From NCBI GenBank assembly GCA_019633425.1, contig WSUB01000014.1:186001-250000 (forward strand): a stretch of DNA of 64,000 nt, given 5' to 3'. Position numbers and translations under genes: made by a program. Below, one piece after another: positions 11,559-23,834 of the stretch (position 1 is its first letter; the number at the start of each line of letters is the position of its first letter). Origin of the DNA: Tulasnella sp. 424 (Eukaryota > Basidiomycota > Agaricomycetes > Cantharellales > Tulasnellaceae). Under the pieces are notes generated by a model that was not told the origin of the DNA, did not search any database, and saw only the letters and a list, made by a program, of their open reading frames with translations.

Positions 11559-11940
11559 TCATGAAGCGTACGGTGTGGTTGATTTAGTCTTAGTCGTCGT
11601 GGTAGTGGTGGTCGAACTTTCTGGTGAGGTAGAGATAGTCGCGATATCGATGCTTGTTATGACCCCATCTGTAACTAGCGACGGATTGTTAGAGAACATC
11701 ACGGAGCCTGATTTAAGTTTAGGGCTCACCACTTTGGTAGACGCATGTAGTTCCTGAACATCACCCAACGCATCAAATGGACGGTATCTCGGACTGACGA
11801 CCCACACAGCACCGTGACTAACCTACACCGGACGCAGTGTCGACAGTACAGGGAGTTTGGACTCCCAATTCTCTCCCCGACAAAACAGCAGCAAGGCCCA
11901 ATTTGACGAGGGCAGCGATAGTAAAGGCGGTCTTGAGCAT
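11559..11940 (-). CDS. small secreted Ser/Thr-rich protein, candidate
   Basis: An ATG at 11940 opens a clear signal peptide (MLKTAFTIAALVKLGLAAV) followed by a short mature part with one Cys. A splice donor (GTTAGT) lies near 11821. After one intron, with an acceptor either at GTCGTCAG or GATGTTCAG, the frame continues through HASTKVVSPKLKSG to a Thr-rich tail and a stop at 11559. The total is about 110 residues. A TATA-like GGTATAAGTC lies 65-75 bases upstream, which supports a real transcription unit. I do not recognise the family. The Thr tail resembles O-glycosylated linkers of fungal secreted proteins. The exact splice acceptor is undecided. Confidence 0.45.
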
Positions 11941-13210
11941 TTTGCAGTGAGAGGGGTGCTTGTTTCTGGATTTCAGTGGCACTTATTCATTGACAGAAAG
12001 TAAAGACTTATACCTAACAGCGCCTTGGTCTTGTTCGGCGGTCCCGCGGGTCCATTCCAGCAGTGTCAGGATATCTGGTCTTTTTTCGGGTTGCCTGCCG
12101 AGAAGTCAATAAGACGCATGGGCGAGACTGTGTTCGGGATCTGAACTTCGGCACGAGCGAAATGCGTTCGAAGAAAATAGCGATATTCAGCGCGTGTCTC
12201 GATCAGAAATTGCCCACAAATGGCCAACATACGGATCGGATCGACCACAAAATATGGCCCTTATTTGCTCTTATATGGAGCGTTAGACAATCACATTGAT
12301 ATATAAGCATAGAAACTTAACTAGGGATGTCTGCGATGTATGTGACTTTCGATGCGCTGTTGTGTTCGGGGCCCAACTCGGCTCGGGCATCCGAGATATT
12401 CGCTGGCTAAATGGCATGGTGCTCTGGTTTTGTTCGCGATATGCTCGATTCTGGGAAACCACAGGTTTATTTGACTAAGCACGAGGAACCTCTTCCGATC
12501 AGGTGGCGTCTCACTTGCTACAACCTTTTTAGCTAGGTAGTCTATGTGAATTTTTTTCCTAAACACATATTACCCAAGGGAGATTGTTTCCAGTCAGGAG
12601 GTCATCTCAGCGCGGGTTTCCCGTTGGAATGGCCCCCACGAAACGAGGTCTGGGCGATATTTTGAGGCTCGAAAGGCCATGTTTGCGGTATAACTCACAG
12701 AATTATTTTGCTCACCAAATACGAGGTTTTTTTAGTCAAGTTAAACGAGTTTCTTTGACCTGAGCTCAATAAAAGCAGAATGCCATGTATGCCCACCCAC
12801 CCGAGCTCGCGAGAGAAGCATTCCGTATACGCAATTCTTGATGACCAGATCGTTGGAGCCTTTTGGTGTCTGGTAACCCCCTATCGTATTTATAGACGAC
12901 TCAGAAAGTTAAGGGGCTCCTACAATAGCTCTAGGCTTCCATCTTGCTATAATTCCTACATCCACTCGCCTTCAAGCATTCGGGCTCTTCATAACCAACA
13001 AAAAACATATAGCATTCAAAACGGACAAACAATTGTAGTACAGATACATGAACAAAGGTATTTACAACATAATAGACCTCAATGGTGTTGAATAACGTAG
13101 AAGGCATGATTGTAGACAAAATCGAGGTGGGGTTGCTGAGACGGCTCTTCAATTCACAAGTTGACTAAAAAGGGGAAAAAATGATTCACACGAAGCTTGA
13201 GACGTTCAGA
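11941..13210. other. intergenic region without recognised gene
   Basis: About 1.27 kb, A/T-richer than the flanking genes. The 5' end holds the TATA-like box of the small secreted gene (12005-12014). On the minus strand a 60-codon open frame at 12066-12248 reads plausibly as protein but has no detectable partner exon. A run of T/A-rich sequence lies at 12690-12780. I see no transposon signature. Confidence 0.4.
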
Positions 13211-15549
13211 CTAGACTTTTGTTTCGTGGGCAAGGGATGGAGCGATAGAAGGCGTGCGCTGAAAGGAGGTAAAAGGTTCGAACCGTTGATCAGTGTCAAT
13301 GTAGGGGAAAGATATAGACGACAAATGGACGTACGCTCAAAACAGAAATGTGATCCGGCATCATCTCGAACGCTCCATTGGCCTTGATGCCGATCGTGCT
13401 CTCGGTATCAGCCGAGTCGCGCTTGCCTTTCGTCATTCTCACGACGATCTGAGGAATGCTCGAGTTTCTCCTGTGAGGAGGCTTCCTCGAGGCGCCTCGA
13501 CCAAAGGACACGCAGCCGAAGAGAGCGAGCAATCCCAAAATGGCTGCAGCGAGGACGAGAGCAATTATGGCTCCGATGACACCGCCAACAGCCGGGGAGA
13601 TGGAGTGACTTTGCTCGGACTTCTGGTTGGCTATTTGGTTCATGAGTTGGTCTGCTACCGCAGCTTGAGTGTACACGTCGCAGTTCCGAGCGAGGGATGT
13701 GTTGCAGGCATTGCACCAGGAAAGGGTGTCGGAGATAGCGTATGGCTGAGGAACGGGGAAGAATAAAAGCCCGGTAAGCAATTGAACAATGCCAGGTCAA
13801 GTGCGCAGACCATAACTCACCCTCATGGCAAGATTGAATGTCGACAAGGGGATATCGAAATCCCCGTCTTTGCGACCGAACATAGGGTAAGGCATAAAGT
13901 CCGAATCTTGAGTACCGTTCTTGAAGGTGAATCGAACGTAGAGATCAGTTCCGTTGATAGGCTGGCGGAGCTCAAGCGCCATGGCAGCGGCATAGTTGAC
14001 TGTTTGCAGAAACGGAAGGATGAGTAGTCAGTTTCAGGAAAAAACGGACGGTTTGAGACGGCCCCGGAATGGAAGGCCCACTCACCGATTCCAGCGAGCT
14101 CAGGGTGCGTAGACGTAACGCCAGTCATTTGGAAGAAGCTCAAGAATGGCTTGTAGCTTGCCGCATACAGTACAAACTTGAGCGAGTCGGACTTGTTTGC
14201 GACCCGGTTGAGGATATTTAGGATTTCGCCGGTCAAGGTCTTCCCACCGACTATTTAAACAAATGGCAGTGCATTATTAGTGGACAAGATTATTTGTATT
14301 TAACGTAGAAGACTTACTGTTCAGGATGCTTTCGGGGTCAGGAGAGCCATTCGTGTAGAATTCGTACCAGTTTGCCAGATCTCGGGCTTGGCCAATGACC
14401 GCCCCAGGAACAGCAGCGAAAAATGCCTTGTCGTGGACGTAGTTTACGTTCATATAGTCCCAGATCTAAATAGCATAATATAATCAGTGTTTTCTATCTC
14501 AGGGGTCGGGAGGGATATAATGCGGCATACGTCGTACTGTGTGGGTTAAGTCGGTCGATCAGCGTCACTTGTCCCAAATTTGCCACGTTGGCCCAAGAAC
14601 TCACAATATTTTCATACTTCGTAGGTCGATCGCCAACATAAGTGGAGAGAGAGTCCAAGAAGGCAGCATTAAGTTGTGCCCTGGTGAGGAAATCCGGCAA
14701 ACGGTTCATCTCGTTTGCCATTTCATTGTATTCCTAATCCGGGCAAAATGGGAGAGGACCCCGGGGTTAACGTCGGATGGACCCTGACCTAACCGCTCGC
14801 ACTCACAATGCAATCGGTCCATCCCTCCAAGTACAAGTTGTTATCGGGGTCAACGGTTTGGACTGACGAGGTCACGAGGTCAGCGAAAAAAGGGCAGGAG
14901 GACAAGGCGTGGTGGCCAAAGGAGGCTAAGACTTACTGGGAACGTATTGGTACCCTTGCAGCGGCGAAATGACGTAGGTCCCGTCCCCGAGAGTGATGTT
15001 GTTCGAATTCGTTGCTGGCCATAAACCTTGGGTTATGGCTAACGCAGTGTCGAAGATCATGGAGCTCTCATCGCCCAAATCCGCCTGTGAGCATGCCGAT
15101 GATTAGCAAAGAAAAAAAGCGGTGGCACGATTGATGCCGGAAGCGAGACCGCCGTACCCGGATAAGCGCTTGGCCGTCGACGTACAAGTCGGGGTTCACA
15201 CCCGCTATGTATGTAGAAGAAGTCCTCTTCAAGTACCTCTCCTGCAATCGTGCTCCCAGATTGAACCCTTGGGCCTGTCAGCGGTGTGTACATGTAAGTC
15301 ATTCCGAACGCGACCGAGGACTCGGGTAGGTTAGACCCGGCTCACCTGACCCAACGCCGTGAGCTGAACATTAGTCGCCGTGTACGACAGCTGGTTAGAG
15401 TACGTCCCCTGCTTGTCACCGCTGTCGAGGGTGAACGGATGAGTGTGATTGATGGCAGAAAAAGAGAAAATCTAGAGATTTCCTTACTGTCTAGCGAGGA
15501 CGAAGACTCCTATCGTATTCATGATAGTGGCGTTGGCTGCTGTAGTCAT
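13211..15549 (-). CDS. membrane-anchored histidine-phosphatase-like protein
   Basis: Clade-2 histidine phosphatase (acid phosphatase/phytase-like) fold. The first ATG (15549) gives MTTAANATIMNTIGVFVLAR; the first splice (15488 to 15421) joins to LARHGDKQG, the RHGxR loop with Lys in place of the second Arg. The following exons read through LGARLQERYL, DESSMIFDTALA, IWDYMNVNYVHDKAFF, YAASYKPFLSFFQMTG and NGTDLYVRFTFKNG. The last large exon has a Cys-containing stretch, one strong TM segment (GAIIALVLAAAILGLLALF) and a basic cytoplasmic tail, so it is a type I-like anchored protein. I prefer a last intron beginning GTACGT that ends the protein with SLAHETKV at 13211; without it the stop is at 13296. 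The usual HD proton-donor motif is absent (ASYKPF instead), so catalysis is doubtful. Confidence 0.85.
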
Positions 15550-16139
15550 TGCTCTTTGCTGTCTTTTGAAAGGGGACAATGACAGATGTGAGAGGGAGAG
15601 GGAAAACGACCCACAAAGGATTGGGAAGGGCCAGAGAGGAGTGGGTGTAATATACCAGACTCGGGAAGGCTCTTATCTAGGAGTTGTGGCTTCTGGCCAA
15701 TCAGATGATTCAGATCACCGTGGCGTCATTCTCTCATTCACACATTGTCCGGTGAATTATGTAAGACACCGAACAACCTTTCTATCCCTTCCGGTGGTAC
15801 ATTTGAATAGGGTTTTGCTTGGTTCCGCTTGCCACTTTAGAATTGGGCCGCAGGGTACTTTGAAATGTGGAGCCCAAGTCAGCTGAGTCGCTCGCCTTCT
15901 TACGCCCCAACTAACAAACTAGATCTAGAACCTGCAGAGCATTCCCGAGGTTTGACCGAGAGCCTCGGCGACTACAGCTCAGTCCGCTATCTGCGATGTA
16001 GGAAATGGCAATTAAATTATCGAACAAGTTATAAATAAATGGACTCGTAAGGGATATAAGGTGTCGTGAAAACTCGGCGGCCAAAGACACCAGGATGGGT
16101 ATGGAGGCGGTCGTCGGGTCGACGGTCGTACGAGCGGTT
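15550..16139. other. intergenic region, promoter of the phosphatase-like gene
   Basis: A TATA-like sequence (minus strand GGTATATTAC, 15647-15656) lies about 100 bases upstream of the phosphatase-like ATG. The rest, toward 16139, holds the 3' UTR of the neighbouring Emi1-like gene. No further gene is recognised. Confidence 0.45.
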
Positions 16140-16668
16140 TCATACGGAGGGGACCGCTGTTGATGGCTCTTCGGGTTCGGGCATTGCATGAGAGGCTGAT
16201 GGGGGCGGGTAATTTTGAAGGGGTTCTCTGCAAGAGCCAGAGTCGTTAGGCAGAGTCTAACAGGAAAGCTCGACATTTTGGCCCGACATACGTTCGTGCC
16301 TCCCAGACATCCTCACTACTTCTCTCCACCCGTCTAGCAGCCCACCATTCTGCTCGCCTTTGTATCCATGCTTCCCGCCGATCTTCATCGGACATGGATT
16401 TGTTGCTTAAGCAGAACTTGAAGTCCTGAAATTTATGGCTGCACTCTGAAGTTTGGCCGAAACGGTATAACGACTTGACTTGAGCACCCAGGGCTGGCGT
16501 TAAAATGAAATTATCAGCAAGGTCTATGAGAGATTAGGGGATATACTCACCATAACACTGGAAGAAAGTATCGAGGAGTTGCATGCATCGTGGAATGTCT
16601 TCGGGTTTTGGCATCTCAGCCGATAACCGTTGAGCCTCCTGCTTCACAGCATCCTCATATTTAACCAT
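16140..16668 (-). CDS. Emi1/DUF3128 family small protein
   Basis: Small protein of the DUF3128 family, whose yeast member is Emi1 (early meiotic induction). Exons 16668-16551, 16493-16292 and 16227-16140 join in frame to 135 residues. The family core is clear: CMQLLDTFFQCYALGAQ, YRFGQTSECSHKFQDFKFCL, then EDRREAWIQRRAEWW. The paired cysteines (CX9C-like spacing in the first pair) resemble the twin-Cys helical fold used by small mitochondrial proteins, but the localisation is not shown by the sequence. The C-terminal 30 residues are Pro-rich and variable. It diverges from NAR1 with 603 bases between the two ATGs. Confidence 0.85.
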
Positions 16669-17271
16669 TGCTTGAAATTTTTGTGGATTGTTCTAGGAGT
16701 GCAGTACAGAGGTTCAAGGGAATTGGCTTGGGGCAAGGAAGCAAGCAGAAACGAACATGTCGAAGGTTTCGATCATGCTTAGTCAGCCGAGCGTGGGCGC
16801 CTACAACGATGTCGCTGTTTCGGCCAGTCAGACGATCAGCATTACTGATCACACAGGGGGACAAAGTGGAAAAAATTGGATTTCTGACTGCAACGAAGAG
16901 CAACACGGCAGGATCTATGAACGTGTTGCGAGTCGATGTTTCGCGGCTTCTCCGTGGTCACCGACGTTCGTGAGACTCAGGAACAAGTCGGCGAGCCAAG
17001 GATCTGAATCACAACCGCCAGAATAAAAAGCTGTCGATGCTTCCACAGCACGTACAGGAGCTAGAGCGAATAATAAGACGCGATGTCGCTGACTCTCGAT
17101 TTCAACGGTGACCACCCGAGGTATCGGCCGAGTAGCGTAGCGGGAATACCCGGTTCCGGGAACTCCGTGGCAGTCCTTGACCAAAAAGTTTGGACCTGAC
17201 ACTTGCCCTCCAGTCACGCAACCACCACCCTTCACCCCCCATTCCTACTACACCATCCAGTCCTTGGGCTC
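16669..17271. promoter_or_regulatory. shared divergent promoter region, Emi1-like / NAR1
   Basis: These 603 bases separate two start codons that point away from each other. No coding frame is convincing. The NAR1-proximal 60 bases are C/A-rich (CACCACCCTTCACCCCCC), like a transcription start region. No TATA box is obvious, as is usual for housekeeping genes. Confidence 0.45.
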
Positions 17272-19508
17272 ATGACTTTCTCAGGAGCATTAACCCTCAC
17301 CGACCTCAACGACTTTATTACACCCTCTCAGGCCTGCATCAAACCCGTTGAAGCTCCGGAGGAGCCTGAGGTGAAGGATGACGTGGGGAATGCCTCAGTA
17401 AGCACACATCAAATCGCTTAAAGCCTACCCACTCCGGCACACTAGAACGACTTTGTTGATGAAGTCGATTTGGTTTCAACGTCCAGACTCAAATCGAAGT
17501 CGACTCGAGCGGAGCGTATCATGAGCTCGAAGTCGGAACTTCAAAGCGGAAGAAGCTAAAGAAAGCGGAAATCAGCTTGAACGACTGCTTGGCTTGCAGG
17601 TAAATACGAGATCGATTTTATCCCTCTTGAATAGCTCGTCGACGTACTCAACCGAAAACCCCCTCGGACCAACAGCGGCTGTATTACCTCAGCCGAATCC
17701 ATCCTCATTACTGCGCAATCCCACCTCGAAGTTCTCAATTTCCTTTCCTCAAATCCACCTTCAACCTCTCCAGCCCACCGAATCCCCGTGCTTTCAATCG
17801 CTCCTCAGTCCCTCGCCTCTTTCGCCGCCTCGATTTCCGCAAGTTCGAGCACGCCGGCGCCACCATTGCGTAAAATCCTGCGCCGCGTGCAAGCCTTCTG
17901 CACTCAGGAGTTGGGCTTCCACCGCGTCTATGATACCACCTTCGCGCGACACCTCGCTCTTCAAGAGCACACCAGAGAGTTTATGGAGCGAAAGGGTAAA
18001 CGGACGATCCTAAGGCAGGAGAAGAACCTTCCGTTGCCGATGATTTCAAGCGCGTGTCCTGGATGGGTGTGTTATGCCGAGAAGACGCATGCGGAGATGA
18101 TACCGTTTATGAGCCGAACGAAAAGTCCTCAAGCTATCATGGGCACTTTGGTAAAGACATGGATGGGTCGGAAGTGGAACACAAGGTTGGTCTTCTGGTT
18201 TCTCGTCAGACCCACTTTGCTGACCAGGGGAGCTGGTGCCTTCCTAGTCCCGACAAGGTCTATCATGTCTCGGTAATGCCATGTTATGACAAGAAACTCG
18301 AAGCCTCGCGCAAGGATTTCTACGACGATGTTTTCGCGACTAGGGATGTCGACTGCGTTTTGACGACGGGAGAGTTGGAAATCATGATGAAAGAGCGAGG
18401 GTGGAATCTTTCACTACCTGTAGAAGGAGAAGACGACGATGAAGCCGTCTATTATCAAAAGGACGAAACCGCGCTCCCTGAACTGCTCCAACACCCAGGG
18501 ACAAGTTCGGGCTCGTACCTCCACACTCTTATCGCTGCCCTCTCAACACCATCCTCGATCCTCTCCTCCAAAGTCGTTCGCACCGCTGACTACGAGGAAT
18601 TCATCCTCAAAGACACCGAGACAGGAGAGATCCTCTTCAAGGGTGCGAAATGCTATGGCTTCCGAAACCTTCAAAATGTGGTTCGAAAGGTGGGCCGCGA
18701 TGCCGGTGTGCAGACTGCTAGAGGAGCCGCCGGCTCGGCTGCAGTCGCTCGTGGGGGTGTTGCGAGGAGACGTGCTGCCAATGCCGGTGCGAAGGCGGGA
18801 GCAGCAGCTGCCAACGCGGAGGAAGCTCGGGGCTACGACTTTGTAGAGGTCATGGCTTGTCCTGGAGGTTGCGTTAACGGCGGAGGGCAGATACGACCAC
18901 CAGCGTCTGGATGGACCCCGAACGCTCTGGACACCGAAGGTTTCCCGCGAGATTGGGCCGCAGCTGGAGTTGCCACGCCATCATCTCTCGCTTCGACTAC
19001 TTCGACGATCCCAGGAACTCCTGCGTCGGAATCCGAACCGTTCCCGAGCGCGAGCAGTTTGTCGGCCAAGTGGGGCGACAAAGCTTGGACGGCGAGGGTC
19101 GAAGCTGCGTACTGGCGGGAGGACGATCGGAAGCATTTGCCGACTCCTCCGGACTCGCCGCAGCTCGAGTCGACCTTGTCTCCCGGAACGACGCCACCTT
19201 CACGATCGTCTTCGCCAGCCGCCGTATCTGCTGGAGCCGCGCCATCAGCATCCTCTTCAGGAGCTCCATCAACACAATCAGCATCTGCTTCGAATTCTTT
19301 GAAACTCCCGTCACGCCAACAAACGAAAGCGGATGTTATGGGTTTGACCGTCCTCAACGACGTTTGTCGAGCACCCGCACCGCTCACCACAGAATGGATG
19401 GACCATTTCTCGTCGGACGTCAGCGAAGCCAGGAGGAGGGACTTCTTCCGGACGCAGTACCGCGCTGTGGAGAGCGAGAACGTCGTTGGACTCACTGTGC
19501 AGTGGTGA
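17272..19508 (+). CDS. nar1: cytosolic Fe-S cluster assembly factor NAR1
   Basis: NAR1 is the Fe-only-hydrogenase-like component of the cytosolic iron-sulfur assembly machinery, acting between the scaffold and the CIA targeting complex. Exons 17272-17397, 17487-17599, 17676-18185 and 18248-19508 join to 669 residues. Family marks: N-terminal [15 protein letters not shown] with the first cluster Cys (PSQACIKP), LNDCLACSGCIT, the [11 protein letters not shown] motif, [30 protein letters not shown] and the C-terminal tail ending VVGLTVQW (Trp terminus typical of clients and factors of this pathway). The start at 17272 is chosen over in-frame upstream codons because [12 protein letters not shown] is the conserved beginning. 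The protein is longer than usual because of an Ala/Gly-rich insertion near 18720-18830 and a Ser/Pro-rich one near 18970-19310. Confidence 0.95.
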
Positions 19509-21350
19509 GGACAGGAGGTCTCTGCATTGCGGACCTCGGCCTAGGATTGCGGAAAATGGATCCGCTTGAGTGGGTTAATCGTACAATATATCTTGCTATT
19601 TTCTTCACATGCTGCTGCTACTCGTGATCGTTGCTGCTTCTTGATCCCTCGTCTTTAAATATTTCGCCGTGTACCCGTAGACTACGCTGGCGACCTGTAT
19701 CACCAGCCACATGCCCTAAAACAACCCCTTCTTATCACTCATGGATACCAAGGCGTGATGTTGACCCTGGGTGTTCAGCGACGCGGGCTTGCACCGCTGT
19801 GATTTGGGCGATGGACCTTCGTCAGCAGGTAAATTCTGAGTTAACCAAATCCGCCAACTAGGGGTGCAAGCCGACAGATAGCGCCCCCTTCCTAGAGAGA
19901 ACAAAATGCAAGATTGAGAACAAACTATTCGTCGTCCAGATGGCTCCTCTCGTAGCAAACCCTGGTGAAGCGACTTCCCCAGTGGCCAACCCACTTACGC
20001 TTTGCAGGAACTTACATGAACGGGCAGCTAACGCATGCCCGACATCCTGACGCTTGCCCAGACTCAGAATCAGCCGTTATGCATCCAAAAACACCCCAAT
20101 TGTCTGAGAACTAGAGTGGAGGGTGATCGTGCTCACCGGTGTTTGTTCCCCCCCTCCCAGTGCGGACGACAGGACTTGTGACAAAGGTGAGCAGCCTATT
20201 CAAGTTACAATGATGTCTGGAGGATCTGTTGACGTTCCGCGAAACCGCCGAAACCCCCAAGAAATAGAGGACTACACCTTAATTATCGACTGGGCTGCGG
20301 ACGCGCCGCGTTGTCTTATTCTTGCATAAGATCTCAAGCAATCAGGGACGGAGAAGCTCGGCTGGAACCTAAAGCAACAACGGAACGTGGAGTTACTCGG
20401 GGCTTGCCGCCCAGTACACCCTTGATTACGCTGGCGTTCAAGGTCTACTCGACCTGTAAATACTCCTCAACGGACATGGCATATGTAGCAATTTAGAGCA
20501 AATTGTTGACCGACGCGATAGTTAGCCAAAGGGCCCAGTGCAACCGCAAGGAAGCTGATTTATTTATTCTTCACATTCAAGAAATCGGAGGATCTTCGCA
20601 TTGCGAGCTGGGATACCCATATCAAGGGACGTGCGAAACCCTTTGCATCAAACCCGATCAAACCCCTTTAAACAGTTCGACCCCTTTACGCAACCTGTCT
20701 GATATCCTTAAGTTGCCCATTCAAGTGGCTGCCGCAGCTGCCGTCGGCTGACGGTCCGAGACCCTACTCCTTCTTATAGTTGGTTTCTGGACTTCACCTT
20801 AATGCGTTTTATTGGTCTCGTTGGATTCGTGCCCGGAGCTGATGGTATTTTTCTAACCCACTGCCGTCGAGTCTTAGTCTTGCGTAAAGCGTGTCTCAAG
20901 GAAGCAAGAGAGTGGAGAGGAAGAGAAGCGCGTTCGGGAAACGTTTCGGGCAGGGTCGCCTGCAACGTTGTCCCTTCACGTCACAGTCGCACGATGAGTA
21001 CTGTGACATCCAGGCGACGAGTTGGCAGCACACCTGGCTGGCAGATACGACTGACAAGAGGTCAAAGCCAACGGTAAGCGAATTGACTGCCAAGTGACGC
21101 AAGCCAAAAGGGAGTCGACGGGAAATCTGCGACGTGGTTCAAGTTGCCTGTGGGAGCCGGCGGTCCTACGAAGGTGCTGATCTGCGCCTCTGTGGTTGAC
21201 TCAACAAGGAACGCCAAGTGCTATACATATATGTCGAGGTGTTCTCAAATTTTTCCTCCCGCCAACTTTAGTCCCCTCTTTTTGATTCCTCTACAGACCG
21301 TCAACTTTTCGCTCTTTCTTGCTCACTTCCATTCCTTCAATATACTAATA
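19509..21350. other. 1.8 kb intergenic region without recognised gene
   Basis: Only short, non-coding-like frames are present. At 21222-21233 a TATA-like TATACATATATG lies about 120 bases before the next gene and is its probable promoter. I see no terminal repeats or transposase remnants. Confidence 0.45.
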
Positions 21351-22611
21351 ATGCGTCTCGTCATCTCGTCGCTCCTCACCCTCGCAACGGCAGCACTCGC
21401 GGCCGCTGATGGCCCATTTTTCAACCCACCACCATCCGCGATCACCTCGGGTTCCAACCCCTCTCCTGCTAGTTCTAGGGCACAACTCGTTGGACGGATG
21501 ACCAACGCCAAACGCTTGTCTATGGGGCTTCCTCCTCTCAAGCCGAAGTCGCTCCACCGAGGTACATGCTGTACCAGTCCCGATTAAGATTTTATCATTC
21601 CGCTCATCGACACGTCATATTTAGGCACTCGAGTGGGCTCGGCACCCCGCGGTGGTCCTTCCATGACGCCCCCCGTTCCGTGGGTTTATTCACTATTCCA
21701 ACACGTCCCAGTCGGTCGCTGATTTCTGGATCTGTCCCCCGAAACGTGCTAGGCGCAAATGTAATATTCATGTTCAGGGCACGGACGGAACCGACTATGG
21801 TTTCATCTCCCCGGTCTGGAATGGATTTGGCGAGTATGGTCAGGTCCAATCTAGTCAAGATAGCGCTCTCGTGGTCACTTTCAACGTGTCCCCGGATGCT
21901 TCTTCCACTAGCCAGCTAGACTTCACCGCGGACAATAGTCCTAGTGCGACATACCCCTTCTTCGGCGCTAGTAAGTATTACCCCCGACCATCCGTGAGAT
22001 CGTCTGTTTCTGACTAGCTTTGCAGTCGATGGTTTCGCATCCACATCCGACAACCTCGGCCCGGGCAGCTACAAGTCAGTTGTCACCGACCAACGCGAAA
22101 CCCCCTCTTTGCTGACCTAGACGTGAAACCCACCGCAGCTACGCGTACATCGGGGGCACTACCCAAACTCCGGCGGGATCGCCCCCGAATAGCGGTGGTG
22201 ACAATTCATTCACTGCCGCCACCGGTATCCCTGAAGACATCGAAAGTGCTGTCTGGACGTACGATGCCAGTACGAACGCGATTACCGCTCAGTGGATCAA
22301 CACCGATGGATCCAGTCCTGCAACCCACATCGTCTATGCGAACGATGCCAACCGTACGTCCGAGTTTTTTTACACACGCCCCACATGGACCAACGGCTAC
22401 GCTCGATATATCGCTTAACTCCCTTGCCTTCCACAGAGGCATTCGCCCTCACCGGAGATGTAGGCTCGTTCCAGTCTACATTCGGGGTGCCTTATCCGGA
22501 AATCGTAAGCCTCGAACGTATTCGACCCTGGAGATTTGTTGCTGATTAGTTGAAATCCCGTAGACCTTCACCTGCGTTGCCCCTCTTCCCGTGCAGCCGA
22601 CGAAGAAATAA
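21351..22611 (+). CDS. secreted protein, TNAxR-LPPLKPK family (copy 2, intact)
   Basis: The intact member of the family. The ATG at 21351 begins a signal peptide (MRLVISSLLTLATAALAA). The mature N terminus is Pro/Ser-rich, then MTNAKRLSMGLPPLKPKSL. Splicing continues through TRVGSAPRGGPSM, RKCNIHVQGTDG, YGFISPVWNGFGEYGQ, LDFTADNSPSATYPFFGA, NLGPGSYNYAYIGGTTQTP, SAVWTYDASTNAITAQW and QAFALTGDVGSF to TFTCVAPLPVQPTKK at 22611. All junctions I could follow are GT-AG and in phase. The body looks beta-rich and extracellular, with only two conserved Cys (in RKCN and FTC). I know of no assigned function. Compared with copies 1 and 3 it defines the family consensus. Confidence 0.85.
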
Positions 22612-23834
22612 GTGCACTCTGTCCAAGGTAGTACGCCTCGTTAGAGTACTTTTGCTGGACTTCACCCAATGGAAACCTTCGTCTCTAAGTGCCTGCCCCT
22701 TATATACCCTTCTTTGAGACTTTTCTGTTTCCACCGCCTCGCATTCAAAACAATGGACGTTCAATTCTGGCGGAGTAGGTTATTGCTCGCATTCTGTCTT
22801 TGCTCAAGTGACGCGTGCTGAGACTTTGTGACGATTTCGAAGACCCCGACCTCAGTAACTTCTAACTTGTTCTCCCCTCACGCCCCGTCCCTACCCAGCC
22901 TATTTTCAGTTCACGAGTACTTGCGCGTACTTGACGCGACGAATTCGAACCTTCGCGCGAGCATATGGTTACGTCATATTAGGGTCTCAACATCTTGGCG
23001 GTTCTCAGGCCCGGCGCACCGGTAACTCGCCATCACACGTGGCAGTCAAAGTAAGCCTTCGCAGACCCGCAACCTCAGGCACCTTATGATCTAATATTGG
23101 AGGAACCCCTGGAGGTGATGCTATGATCGTTTTCCGAGGCGTTCTCTAGTAACGGGGTCGGACACATCCGCCTTGCCCACGCATATGTGCTGGTCGCTCC
23201 GAACTCGGGTTCGCCTCTCCCTCCCCATTGATGAGTTTGGATTATGTAAGTTTTATATTCTTTGAAAATTGCGCCAGACATATCGCTTACCAGGCTTCAT
23301 CCTAGGACTTTTGGCTGCATTCCCACTGAGAATCGACTTTGGATGCGTCGAATGCATGAACAATCTAATGAACATGTTGTATATCGAGTATACAACCACC
23401 ACATCCCGCAGTCCTTGATAGTCCCCGGACGAAAGAAGAAACAACGTTGCAACGCATACGAAAAGCCCCCGATGTGAGCCTAACTATCCACTGCCGTCCG
23501 CGCCGAGTGCTCATTGACGTCACGCGTCACTAGATGTAAAGTCGCGTGATCAATCTCCCATCAATCTGGGGCTCAATATCTCAAGGTAAAGGGGAATTGA
23601 TATTAGAATCAGTGCTTGGCGAAGAAACAAATCTGCTTACTGTTGAGGGTCTTATTAAGGGTCACGTAGGCGCAATTATCGCAAGGTGGGCGTCGACGAA
23701 ATGCGGGGTCTCAAGGGTCATTCGCCTTGGCTAATATTTAAACTCCCTCCGTGCTCAATACTCTCTTTACGTGGCTCTCCAGACCAACTACCTTTCACTC
23801 TTTCCTTGCCCCATTTCACTCGTTTAAAGTAGCA
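22612..23834. other. intergenic region between family copies 2 and 3
   Basis: About 1.2 kb with no supported gene. Near the downstream end, ATATTTAAAC (23734-23743) is a TATA-like box about 100 bases before the start codon of copy 3. It is followed by a C/T-rich stretch, as in the promoter of copy 2. Confidence 0.4.

Noticed and set aside
13270..13290. GGTTCGAACC resembling a tRNA T-loop
   Set aside because: No matching acceptor stem, anticodon arm or D-arm around it on either strand; it also lies in the last intron of the phosphatase-like gene. Similar TTCGAA hits near 22945, 51298 and 57288 fail in the same way.
18833..19627. 220- and 238-codon frames in and opposite NAR1 exon 4
   Set aside because: Both are out-of-frame readings of the low-complexity part of NAR1, which clearly continues in its own frame to the conserved VVGLTVQW end.
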